Origin: JACDAV01 sp036556145
Lineage (GTDB): Bacteria > Chloroflexota > Limnocylindria > Limnocylindrales > CSP1-4
NCBI GenBank assembly: GCA_036556145.1
Contig: DATBKB010000051.1
Coordinates: 1-55,332, forward strand
Reading direction: 5' to 3'
DNA length: 55,332 nucleotides
Every line of letters begins with the position of its first letter. Position 1 is the first letter of the stretch. Below the pieces are notes generated by a model. That model ran no database searches. It worked only from the letters and a program-made list of their open reading frames with translations, and was not told the DNA's origin. Below are positions 23,465-31,016 of the stretch, piece by piece. Made by a program: the position numbers and the translations under genes.

Positions 23465-26122
23465 ATGGGGTTCGCCGAACGTCTGCCGACCGGGACCGTC
23501 ACGTTCCTCTTCAGCGACATCGAGGGTTCGACCCGGCTGACGGCCGATCTCGGGCCGGAGCGCTACGGCGCGCTGCTCGAGCGCCACCGCCAGCTGCTGC
23601 GAGAGGGCTTCGCCCGCAACGGCGGGCGCGAGGTCGGGACCGAGGGCGATTCATTCTTCGTCGTCTTCGACACGCCCGCCGGGGCGCTCGCCGCGGCGGC
23701 GGAGGCCCAACGCGCGCTCTCCGGCACCGACTGGCCGGACGACGCACCGATCCGCGTCAGGATGGGCGTCCACACCGGCGAGGGCCACGTCGTCGACGGC
23801 ACGTACGTCGGCGCGGACGTCAACCGGGCGGCCCGGATCGCGGCCGCCGGCCACGGCGGTCAGATCCTGGTGTCGGAGACGACCGCGAGCCTCGGCGGCG
23901 ACCGGCTCCCGCCGGGGACGCGGCTCCGGGCCCTCGGCCGGCACCGGCTCAAGGACCTGCGCCCCGAGGCGATCTCCCAGCTCGACCTCGACGGTCTCGC
24001 CTGCGACTTCCCGCCGATCCGCTCGCTCGACGAGCGGCCGAACAACCTGCCGACGCAGCTCACGTCGTTCATCGGCCGCGAACGCGAGGTGGCGGCGGTC
24101 GTGGCGCTGCTCGAAACGGCGCGGCTCGTGACGCTGACCGGGCCGGGCGGCACCGGCAAGACCCGGCTGAGCCTCCAGGTCGCCGCGGAAACCGCGGAGC
24201 GATTCGCCGACGGCACGACGTTCGTCGCCCTCGCGTCGATCGACGACCCGGGGCTCGTCGCCTCGGCAATCGCGACGACGCTGGCGCTGCCCGACGTCGG
24301 CGGGCGCTCGTCGCGCGACCGGCTCGTCGAGCACCTCCGGGAGCGCGAGGCGCTGCTCGTGCTGGACAACTTCGAGCAGATCGTCGCCGCCGCGCCGCTC
24401 CTCGCCGACCTTCTCCGCGAGGCGCCGCGGCTGCGGTTGCTCGTCTCGAGCCGGATCGTGCTGCGTATCTCGGCCGAGCAGGAGTACCCGGTGCCGCCGC
24501 TGCCGCTGCCCGCGGCGCGGGCGGCCGTCGACGTGCTCGCGGAGAACGAATCGGTGCGGCTGTTCGTCGACCGGGCGCGGGCCGTCCGCGCCGACTTCGC
24601 CCTCGACGCGTCGAACGCCCCGGCCGTGGCGGAGATCGTGTCGCGCCTCGACGGGTTGCCGCTGGCGATCGAGCTGGCGGCCGCGCGCAGCCGCCTCCTG
24701 CCCCCGGCGGCGATGCTCGCCCGACTCGAGAACCGCCTTGACCTCCTCGAGGGCGGGATGCGTGACCTGCCGGAGCGCCAGCGGACCCTGCGCGGTGCGA
24801 TCGCCTGGAGCCACGACCTGCTCGAGCCGGCGGAGCGCCGCCTCTTCGCCCGCTTCGCGGTCTTCGTCGGCGGCGCGGAGCTCGCGGAGGCGGAGTTCGT
24901 CTGCGGGCCCGCCGGGGACCTCGGACGCGAGGTCCTCGAGGGGCTGGAGGCCCTCGTCGAGCACAGCCTCATTCGCCAGGTCGAACGCGCCGGCGAGCCG
25001 CGGTTCTTCATGCTCGCGACGATTCGCGAGTACGCGCTCGAGCAGCTCGCGGCGACCGAGGAGCGCGACGAGGTCCGCCGCCGGCACGCCATCGCGTATC
25101 TCGCCCTGGCCGAACGCGCCGCACCGTTCCTCACGACGAAGGACCAGCGGACGTGGCTCGATCGGCTGGCGCGCGACCACGACAACCTGCGTGCTGTGCA
25201 CGCGTGGGCGATCGAGACCGGCGACGCCGGCACCGCGCTACGCCTGGTGCGCGCCCTGTGGCGGTTCTGGCAGATTCGCGGTCATCTCATCGAAGGCCGC
25301 GAGCGAGCGGATGCCGCGCTCGCCATGACGGGTGCGGCCGATGCGGGCGAGGCGTACCTCGCCGCGCTCGAGGCGGCGGGCGGCCTCGATTACTGGCTGG
25401 CGGACTTCGCCCGGGCCACCGAGCGATACGAGGCGCTCGTTCGGATCCGGCGCGCGCAGGGCGAGGCCCGCGCCATCGCGGAGGCGCTCTACAACTTCAC
25501 GTTCACCGCGCTCTTCGGGACCATCGACCATGCCCGCGCGCGGGAGCTCGCGGAGGAGGCGCTCGGGCTGTTCCACGATGCGGGCGACAGGGCCGGCGTC
25601 GCGAAGGCGCTGTGGGTGCTGGGCCTCATCGCCCGCGACCAGGACGACGTCGCGACCGGACGCGCCCGCTGCCAGGAGGCGATCGCGATCCTGCGCAACC
25701 TCGACGACGTGTTCCTCCTCGCGTGGGCGCTGTACACCCTCGGCCAGATCGAGGCGCGGGCCGGGAACCTCGACCTCTGCGCCACCCTGCTCGGCGAGGC
25801 GCTCGACCTCTTCGCGACCGCCGAAGACCAGTCGGGCTTCGTCCTCGTCCTCGACGGGCTCGCGATCCTCGCGCTCCTCCTTGGCGATCGACAACGGGCA
25901 GCTCGCCTGGCCGGCGCCGTCGCGACGCTCGAAGCCACGACCGGTACCGGCCTGAACCCGGCGAACCGGACGGTGCTGCACGTCGACCCGTCGTCGCTCC
26001 GGGACGAAGCCGATACGGCGGCGGCATGGGCCGAGGGGCGGGCCATGTCGAGCGCCGATGCCGTTGCCTATGCGCGCCTTGGGCCGGCGGCCCGGCCGAC
26101 CCAGGCGGCGACACGCGGCTGA
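23465..26122 (+). CDS. Class III nucleotide cyclase domain fused to a STAND NTPase and TPR repeats
   Basis: An 885-residue signalling protein. Residues about 10-145 are a class III cyclase domain with metal aspartates D18 (FSDIEGST) and D62 (TEGDSF) and the transition-state pair N120/R124 (VNRAAR). The lysine and aspartate that choose adenine are G58 and T113 here, so activity and product are uncertain. Residues about 200-530 form an AP-ATPase/STAND domain (Walker A GPGGTGKT at 226-233, Walker B LLVLDNFE, SSRIVL and GLPLAIEL). Helical repeats of TPR type fill about 560-830. No LuxR-type DNA-binding domain follows, unlike the mycobacterial proteins with this design. It is cotranscribed with the cNMP sensor upstream. 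Confidence 0.9.
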   Translation: MGFAERLPTGTVTFLFSDIEGSTRLTADLGPERYGALLERHRQLLREGFARNGGREVGTEGDSFFVVFDTPAGALAAAAEAQRALSGTDWPDDAPIRVRMGVHTGEGHVVDGTYVGADVNRAARIAAAGHGGQILVSETTASLGGDRLPPGTRLRALGRHRLKDLRPEAISQLDLDGLACDFPPIRSLDERPNNLPTQLTSFIGREREVAAVVALLETARLVTLTGPGGTGKTRLSLQVAAETAERFADGTTFVALASIDDPGLVASAIATTLALPDVGGRSSRDRLVEHLREREALLVLDNFEQIVAAAPLLADLLREAPRLRLLVSSRIVLRISAEQEYPVPPLPLPAARAAVDVLAENESVRLFVDRARAVRADFALDASNAPAVAEIVSRLDGLPLAIELAAARSRLLPPAAMLARLENRLDLLEGGMRDLPERQRTLRGAIAWSHDLLEPAERRLFARFAVFVGGAELAEAEFVCGPAGDLGREVLEGLEALVEHSLIRQVERAGEPRFFMLATIREYALEQLAATEERDEVRRRHAIAYLALAERAAPFLTTKDQRTWLDRLARDHDNLRAVHAWAIETGDAGTALRLVRALWRFWQIRGHLIEGRERADAALAMTGAADAGEAYLAALEAAGGLDYWLADFARATERYEALVRIRRAQGEARAIAEALYNFTFTALFGTIDHARARELAEEALGLFHDAGDRAGVAKALWVLGLIARDQDDVATGRARCQEAIAILRNLDDVFLLAWALYTLGQIEARAGNLDLCATLLGEALDLFATAEDQSGFVLVLDGLAILALLLGDRQRAARLAGAVATLEATTGTGLNPANRTVLHVDPSSLRDEADTAAAWAEGRAMSSADAVAYARLGPAARPTQAATRG

Positions 26123-26181
26123 ACGCCGCGCCGGGGCTGGCCGGACGCGCAATCGGGTGACGAGGCGCATGATTGCCGGCG

Positions 26182-27357
26182 ATGCGGTCGTATCGGCTGT
26201 TCCGAATCGCCGGGGTCGACGTCGGCGTCCACCCGAGCTGGCTCGTCGTCTTCGGCCTGGTGACCTGGTCGCTCGCGACCCAGTACTACCCGGATCCGCG
26301 TGTCCTGACTGACCGCGATCCGACGCTCCACTGGGTGCTGGGCGCGATCTCGGCTGTGCTGCTCTTCGCGGCGGTCCTCGTCCACGAGCTCGCCCATTCG
26401 CTCGTCGCGCGAGCGCAGGGCCTCGACGCGCGCTCGATCACGCTGTTCATCTTCGGCGGCGTCTCCAACCTCGGCGGTGAATCGCCGCGCCCGCGGGTCG
26501 AGTTCCTCACGGCGATCGTCGGTCCGCTGTCGAGCTTCCTCCTCGGCGGCCTCGCCTTCCTCGGGGCCGTGGCGGCACCGCGGGGCTCGGCGCCGGAGGC
26601 CGTCCTCTCCTATCTCGCGACGATCAACGTCCTGCTCGGGGCGTTCAACCTCATCCCGGGCTTCCCGCTCGACGGCGGTCGCGTCCTGCGCTCGATCGTC
26701 TGGCAGGCGACCGGCAGCCTGCGGCGCTCGACCGAGGTGGCCGCGACGGCCGGCACGCTCGTCGCGTACGGGTTCTTCATCTGGGGCTTCGTCCGCGTCA
26801 TGGACGGCGACCTGCTCGGCGGACTCTGGATCGCCGCGATCGGCTGGTTCCTCCAGTCGGCGGCCGGCGCGAGCGTGCAGCAGGTCCGGATCGACGAGGC
26901 GCTTCGCGGGACGCGCGTCGGCGACATCCTCCGCCGGGACGAGACCACCGTCAGCCCGACGACCACCGTGGCCGAGCTCATCGAGCAGCACTTCCTCCCT
27001 CGCAACCGTCGCGCGATCCCGGTCGCCGAGGACGGTCGGCTCGTCGGGATCGCCACCCTCGGCGACATCAAGGACGTGCCGCCCGAGCGGCGCGCCACGA
27101 CGACGGTCGCGTCCGAGATGGGCGGCCGGGACGGCCTCGTGACGATCGGGCCGTTGGCGTCGCTGTCGCAGGCGCTCGAGGCGCTCGGCCGGGGCGATTA
27201 CGAGCAGGTGCCGGTCGTCGACGGCGGTCGCTACTTGGGGATGCTGTCGCGGGGCGACGTGCTCCGCCAGTTCCAGCTCCGGGCCGAGCTCGGCCTGGGT
27301 GCCGAGAGTGGGTCCGGCGACGGGACCGCCCGAACGGCCGCACCGACGGGGTCGTAG
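26182..27357 (+). CDS. Site-2 protease family (M50B) with C-terminal CBS pair
   Basis: A 391-residue membrane metalloprotease. HELAH at 68-72 in the second helix (VLVHELAHSLVARAQG) gives the zinc histidines and Glu, and NLIPGFPLDGGRVLRS supplies the third ligand (LDGG) plus the Pro kink. About six membrane helices precede two CBS domains (about residues 235-290 and 305-365), which usually bind adenine nucleotides and gate the protease. Such enzymes cut transmembrane anti-sigma factors or other membrane proteins. The ATG at 26182 is preferred because the product begins MRSYRLFRIAGVDVGVHPSW, the usual family start. The target protein is not in view. Confidence 0.9.
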   Translation: MRSYRLFRIAGVDVGVHPSWLVVFGLVTWSLATQYYPDPRVLTDRDPTLHWVLGAISAVLLFAAVLVHELAHSLVARAQGLDARSITLFIFGGVSNLGGESPRPRVEFLTAIVGPLSSFLLGGLAFLGAVAAPRGSAPEAVLSYLATINVLLGAFNLIPGFPLDGGRVLRSIVWQATGSLRRSTEVAATAGTLVAYGFFIWGFVRVMDGDLLGGLWIAAIGWFLQSAAGASVQQVRIDEALRGTRVGDILRRDETTVSPTTTVAELIEQHFLPRNRRAIPVAEDGRLVGIATLGDIKDVPPERRATTTVASEMGGRDGLVTIGPLASLSQALEALGRGDYEQVPVVDGGRYLGMLSRGDVLRQFQLRAELGLGAESGSGDGTARTAAPTGS

Positions 27358-27379
27358 CGCACGATTGTTCGCCCCCGCG

Positions 27380-27588
27380 CTCCGCGGCACAGTGCCGCTC
27401 CGCGGCACCGCCACGCTCCGCGGCACCGCCACGCTGCGCGGCACCGCCACGGCCTCCGCGGCACAGCCACGGCCTCCGCGGCACCGCCACGCTCCGCGGC
27501 AGCCGCCACGCTCCGCGGCACCGCCACGGCCTCCGCCGCACCGCCACGGCCTCCGCGGCACCGCCACGGCCTCCGCGGCACCGCCACG
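27380..27588. repeat. Tandem array of eleven 18-20 bp CCGCGG-containing units
   Basis: Eleven head-to-tail units of the pattern CTCCGCGGCACCGCCACG, some with GC inserted at the front (20 bp) and one with an inserted G (19 bp). It lies directly after the site-2 protease gene. Unit length changes break any reading frame, so it is not coding. Confidence 0.85.
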
Positions 27589-27603
27589 CCCTCCGTTTGC
27601 TCG

Positions 27604-27820
27604 CAACTTTCCACTGTGGGTGAACGGATTCCGTCGTCCGCAGGCTCCGGACCGGAGCCAGGCCGGCTGGAAGGCTCGGGCGAACGTCTTCGTATGCCCT
27701 CTGGGGACATAGTCGCGTTTCTGCGACCTTCGAGAGCGGGCTTCGGACCGGCAAAACGAGTCCCGGACGGTCGCCGACGGCCGGAAAGTCGCCAATCTGT
27801 TCACTGTGAGTGGAAAGCTG
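27604..27820. repeat. Inverted-repeat-bounded intergenic element (217 bp)
   Basis: The left end (27604-27630) and right end (27794-27820) are 27-bp inverted copies matching at 21 positions (CTTTCCACT and TGAAC blocks conserved). The interior is less GC-rich than its surroundings and contains a 17-bp palindrome (27643-27659, GGCTCCGG around one A) and a small hairpin (27712-27727, GTCGC/GCGAC). It has no credible ORF. It could be a MITE-like relic or a structured RNA gene. Confidence 0.5.
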
Positions 27821-27839
27821 CGGCCCAGGGCCGGAGGCC

Positions 27840-28051
27840 GGCCGCGGATGCGCCGCGGATCGGCCGCGGATGCGCCGCGGAACGCCGCGGATCGGCCGCC
27901 GATGCCGGCGGGGATCGCCGCGGGGTCCGCCGCGGAGCCCATCGGCCGCGAATCCGCCATGGAACGCCGCGGATCGGCCGCCGGTGCCCGCGGGGATCGC
28001 CGCGGGGCCCGCCGCGGGGCCCGCCGCGGGGCCCGCCGCGGGGCCCGCCGG
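27840..28051. repeat. CCGCGG-rich array with a 55-bp direct repeat and 12-bp units
   Basis: Two 55-bp direct copies (27881-27935 and 27963-28017) match at 52 positions. The second runs into four 12-bp units GGGGCCCGCCGC (28004-28051, the last ending in G). Between 27840 and 27890 there are degenerate CCGCGGATC-type units. The array stops about 35 bp before the thyX promoter. The long open frames across it come from base composition. Confidence 0.8.
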
Positions 28052-28085
28052 CCGCGGAACCGCCTCGGTGAGGTCGTCCGCGGCG

Positions 28086-28091
28086 TATTCT
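28086..28091 (+). promoter_or_regulatory. Leaderless-type -10 hexamer (TATTCT) for thyX
   Basis: TATTCT ends 8 nt before the ATG at 28100, in an AT-rich island just after the GC-rich repeat array. No Shine-Dalgarno sequence is present. Confidence 0.45.
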
Positions 28092-28099
28092 TCTGGCCG

Positions 28100-28984
28100 A
28101 TGACCGAGAGCGCGCGGCCGAGCCCGCCGAACCCTGCGCCGGCCGCCCCGCGCGAGAAGACCGCCATCCCCCGGAACCCCGGCCGGCGCGACCTCGGTCT
28201 CAAGGCGACGCTGCTGTTCCCCAATCGCGACGTCGTCGAGCGGTATTACGTGCCGCTGATCTACACGGCGTGCCGGACCTGCTACTCGGAGCTCGAGCCC
28301 GAGGAGATCTTCCGCAAGGCGCTCGGCGGGCAGATCGACCAGCAGAAGATGCAGAAGCTCATCTCCGGGGTCATCGAATCGGGCCACGGCTCGACGATCG
28401 AGCACGTGGTCTTCACGTTCGGCATCAGCGGCGTGTCGCGCACCCTCTCGCACCAGCTCGTCCGCCACCGCGCGGGTGTCGCGTTCGACCAGCAGAGCCA
28501 GCGCTACGTGAAGTTCAAGGGCGCCGCGACGATGCTGCCGGCGACCATCGAGGACGGCGATCCGGAGCTGCGGAAGCGCTACGAGGAGCAGGTCGACGGC
28601 GCGCTGGGGCTGTACGGCGAGATGCTCGCCGCGGGCGTCCCCGGCGAGGACGCCCGGTTCGTGTTCCCCAACGCCACGCGGACGAACCTCGTGATGACCG
28701 CGAACCTGCGCGCGCTCATCCACATGTCGGGCCTGCGGCTCTGCACGATGGCGCAATGGGAGATCCGGCGACTCTTCCAGCTCATCCGCCACGAGATCTT
28801 CACCGTCTCCCCGTTCCTCGGCTCGTTCCTCGCCCCGAAGTGCGTGCCGCTCGGCTATTGCGACGAGATGGGCAACCGCGACGAGCACTGCCCCATCCGC
28901 CCCCACAAGGACAACGTCCTGGGGGCGTGGGCGGAGAAGGCCCGTGCGGCAAAGGCCGCCGGCCGGGAGCTGCCGGTCACCTGA
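28100..28984 (+). CDS. thyX: FAD-dependent thymidylate synthase ThyX
   Basis: A 294-residue flavin-dependent thymidylate synthase, which makes dTMP from dUMP using methylene-tetrahydrofolate and NADPH. Landmarks are STIEHVVFTFGISGVSRTLSHQLVRHR, the ThyX motif RHRAGVAFDQQS followed by QRYVKF, LPNATRT-like FPNATRTNLVMTANLRAL, and the C-terminal WEIRRLFQ helix. The stretch between RHR and the motif Ser is 8 residues rather than the usual 7. The ATG at 28100 is set by TATTCT 8 nt upstream; a longer frame runs back into the repeats but is compositional. The first 30 residues are a Pro-rich extension. Dienelactone-hydrolase-like and nucleoside phosphorylase genes follow. Confidence 0.95.
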   Translation: MTESARPSPPNPAPAAPREKTAIPRNPGRRDLGLKATLLFPNRDVVERYYVPLIYTACRTCYSELEPEEIFRKALGGQIDQQKMQKLISGVIESGHGSTIEHVVFTFGISGVSRTLSHQLVRHRAGVAFDQQSQRYVKFKGAATMLPATIEDGDPELRKRYEEQVDGALGLYGEMLAAGVPGEDARFVFPNATRTNLVMTANLRALIHMSGLRLCTMAQWEIRRLFQLIRHEIFTVSPFLGSFLAPKCVPLGYCDEMGNRDEHCPIRPHKDNVLGAWAEKARAAKAAGRELPVT

Positions 28985-29003
28985 CCGGCGCCGAGAGGAC
29001 CTC

Positions 29004-29822
29004 GTGCTGTCGACGTGGCCGCCCCAGGGCTACGAATCCGCCGCGTTCGAGTACGGCGGGATCCGCCACGACGTGTTCCGCCGCGAGCCGGCCGGGCCGC
29101 CCGTCCTCGTCCTCCACGAGCTGACCGGGCTCAACGACGCGACGCTGCGCGTGGCCGAGCGGATCGGCGCCCACGGCGACCTGACCCCGGTGCTGCCGGT
29201 GCTCGTCGGCCGGCCGGGCCAGGACTCGTGGGTCGGGAACTGGCTGCCGGTGACGCTCGGCTGGCAGTTCGCCAGCTTCACGCCCGGCCAGACGAGCCCG
29301 ATCGTCGGCTGGCTGCGGGCGCTCGCGGCGCGCGAGAGCGCGCGCGTCGGCGGGCTGCCGGTCGGCGTCGTGGGGATGTGCCTGTCGGGCAGCCTCGCGC
29401 TCTCCCTCGGGGTCGATCCACTCGTCGGCGTCGCGGTCGCCGGGCATCCGTCGCTGCCGCTGACCTGGCGGGGCTGGCCGCCGGGGCGGGCCCGCGACCT
29501 GGGCCTCTCGCCCGGGGATCTCGACGCCGTCCGTGGGCGCGCCACGCGCGGCGAACTCGTCGTCCGGGCCGTCCGCTACGTCGAGGACACGATCTCGCCC
29601 GCGGCGCGGCTCGGCCGGCTCGCCCACGAGCTCGGCCCGGGGGTCGTCATGACGCCCGTGCTCGGCCGTCGGCACTCCGTGCTGACCGACGGTGCGACCG
29701 ATCGCCTCGCCCATCCCGACGCGGCTCGCGCCCTCAACGAGGTGGTCCGCCTGCTTCGCGAGCGGCTCGCCGGCTCGGTCGAGGAGTCGCTCAGCGCAGG
29801 TCCGCGACGAAGCGTCGGATGA
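29004..29822 (+). CDS. Dienelactone hydrolase family protein
   Basis: A 272-residue alpha/beta hydrolase. PPVLVLHELTGLND gives the oxyanion strand, and VGVVGMCLSGSLAL holds Cys in the nucleophile elbow (G-x-C-x-x-G), as in true dienelactone hydrolases where Cys replaces Ser. A C-terminal His lies in GRRHSVLTDGATDRL. The GTG at 29004 has GAGAGGA about 5 nt upstream. The last 32 nt overlap, tail to tail, the end of the purine nucleoside phosphorylase gene on the other strand. The substrate is unknown; the classic reaction is cleavage of dienelactone in chlorocatechol breakdown. Confidence 0.85.
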   Translation: MLSTWPPQGYESAAFEYGGIRHDVFRREPAGPPVLVLHELTGLNDATLRVAERIGAHGDLTPVLPVLVGRPGQDSWVGNWLPVTLGWQFASFTPGQTSPIVGWLRALAARESARVGGLPVGVVGMCLSGSLALSLGVDPLVGVAVAGHPSLPLTWRGWPPGRARDLGLSPGDLDAVRGRATRGELVVRAVRYVEDTISPAARLGRLAHELGPGVVMTPVLGRRHSVLTDGATDRLAHPDAARALNEVVRLLRERLAGSVEESLSAGPRRSVG

Positions 29823-30642
29823 CGCGCGCGAGCCGAGGGCCCGCCTCGGCGCCGGCGGCGAGCACCTCCTCGTGGCTGAGCGGCTGGCCCGTGTAGCCGG
29901 CGCCGGCGTTCGTCACGAGCGACACGCCGCAGACCTCGAGCCCGGCCCACCGGGCGGCGATGCATTCGAGGACCGTCGACATCCCGACGGCGTCCGCGCC
30001 GAGCGCCCGGAGCATCCGCACCTCGGCCGGCGTCTCGTACTGCGGGCCGAGCAGGCCCGCGTAGACGCCCTCGACCAGCGCGACGCCCTCTGCCCGACCG
30101 GCGGCGTGGAGCGCGTCTCGGAGCGCCGGATGCCAGGCGTCGACGAGGTCCGGGAAACGCGGCCCGAGCTCATCCGCGTTCGGCCCGAGGAGCGGCGTGC
30201 GACCGGTGAGGTTGAGATGGTCGGCGATGACCATGAGCGTGCCGGGCCCGTAGCCGGGGTTGATCCCGCCGGCCGCGTTCGTCAGGACGACCCGTCGAGC
30301 GCCGAGGCGCCCGAAGAGGAGCGCCGGCTGGACGACGAGCCCGGGGTCGTGCCCTTCGTACAGGTGGAAGCGGCCCTGGAGCATGACGACCGGCCGGCCG
30401 GCGAGCCGGCCGAGGAGGAGCCGGCCGGCGTGGCCGGGCGCCGTCGCCGCGGGCCATCCCGGCAGGCTGTCGAACGGGATCGCGACGGCGGCCTCCAGAT
30501 CGTCGGCGAGGCCGCCAAGACCGGAGCCGAGGACGATCCCGACGTCCGGGACGAGGTCGGTCCGAGTCCGGACGGCCGCCTCGAGGGCGGCCAGTCGCGC
30601 TGGCTGATCGGCCGGGGGGATCGCCTCGCCGCGCGTCGTCAC
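29791..30642 (-). CDS. punA: Purine nucleoside phosphorylase (class I, trimeric type)
   Basis: A 283-residue phosphorylase that splits inosine/guanosine (or related nucleosides) with phosphate. Motifs are GIVLGSGLGGL (residues 35-45, phosphate), APGHAGRLLLG, LQGRFHLYEGH, LTNAAGGINP, YAGLLGPQYETPAE and VGMSTVLE (the family has VPE here). VCGVSLVTNAGAGYT carries the base-binding Asn. The GTG at 30642 is chosen because a GGAGG lies about 11 nt upstream and the product then has the family length. Its 3' end overlaps that of the converging hydrolase gene. Role: purine salvage in the cytoplasm. Confidence 0.93.
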   Translation of the reverse strand: MTTRGEAIPPADQPARLAALEAAVRTRTDLVPDVGIVLGSGLGGLADDLEAAVAIPFDSLPGWPAATAPGHAGRLLLGRLAGRPVVMLQGRFHLYEGHDPGLVVQPALLFGRLGARRVVLTNAAGGINPGYGPGTLMVIADHLNLTGRTPLLGPNADELGPRFPDLVDAWHPALRDALHAAGRAEGVALVEGVYAGLLGPQYETPAEVRMLRALGADAVGMSTVLECIAARWAGLEVCGVSLVTNAGAGYTGQPLSHEEVLAAGAEAGPRLARVIRRFVADLR

Positions 30643-31016
30643 GCGGACGCGGGCCTCCAGGATCGCGTCCAGGGGGTAGACGGCCGGGGCCCGCTGCTTC
30701 GACCGCCCGACGGAAGTACCGACACCGGGATGCCGGTCACATCCCGTCGGGCGATCGCCCGCAGGCGGCCGGGGAAGGCCGCCGAAACCGGGCAATGAAG
30801 CGCCCGAAGCGACCGATCCGGACGGAGGAACATTGATGTGATCTCAGTTGCCTCTGTCGTTGACGGCCCCTCCGGGCGAGGCCTACGGTACGAGCGGCCG
30901 TCGCAGGCAGTCAACGCGGTTATCCACCAGCTGTCGGCGGCAGCCTCCGCGCCTGTCCACGAGATATCGGCAGGTGTGGACAGGAGGTGGAAAAGCCCGC
31001 CGCGCGTCATCGGCGG
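30643..31016. other. 374-bp intergenic region with a hairpin and DnaA-box-like sites
   Basis: No convincing gene is seen. Near the moaA end are TTATCCACC (30920-30928), CTGTCCACG (30953-30961), the inverse of CTGTCCACA (30975-30983) and the inverse of CTTTTCCAC (30987-30995), all close to DnaA-box form. CCTGTCCAC (30952-30960) and GTGGACAGG (30976-30984) pair as a 9-bp stem with a 15-nt loop, 33 nt after the moaA stop. A lone TTGACG (30864-30869) sits in the middle. The rest, up to the phosphorylase ribosome site, looks featureless. Confidence 0.5.
30952..30984 (-). terminator. Hairpin downstream of moaA
   Basis: A perfect 9-bp stem (CCTGTCCAC/GTGGACAGG) with a 15-nt loop, starting 33 nt past the moaA stop codon. 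There is no T tract, so factor-independent termination is uncertain. Confidence 0.4.

Noticed and set aside
27604..27820. Integron attC site
   Set aside because: The interior lacks the paired core sites and extrahelical bases expected of attC, the length exceeds the usual range, and no integrase or cassette gene is present.
27616..28071. Long open frames through the repeat arrays upstream of thyX, including a 5' extension of thyX
   Set aside because: Their products are repeats of Pro/Arg/Gly/Ala from CCGCGG units, unit lengths change frame, and thyX has its own -10 element at 28086.
30643..31016. Chromosomal replication origin
   Set aside because: DnaA-box-like sites are few, no AT-rich unwinding region is present, and neither dnaA, dnaN nor gyrB is near.
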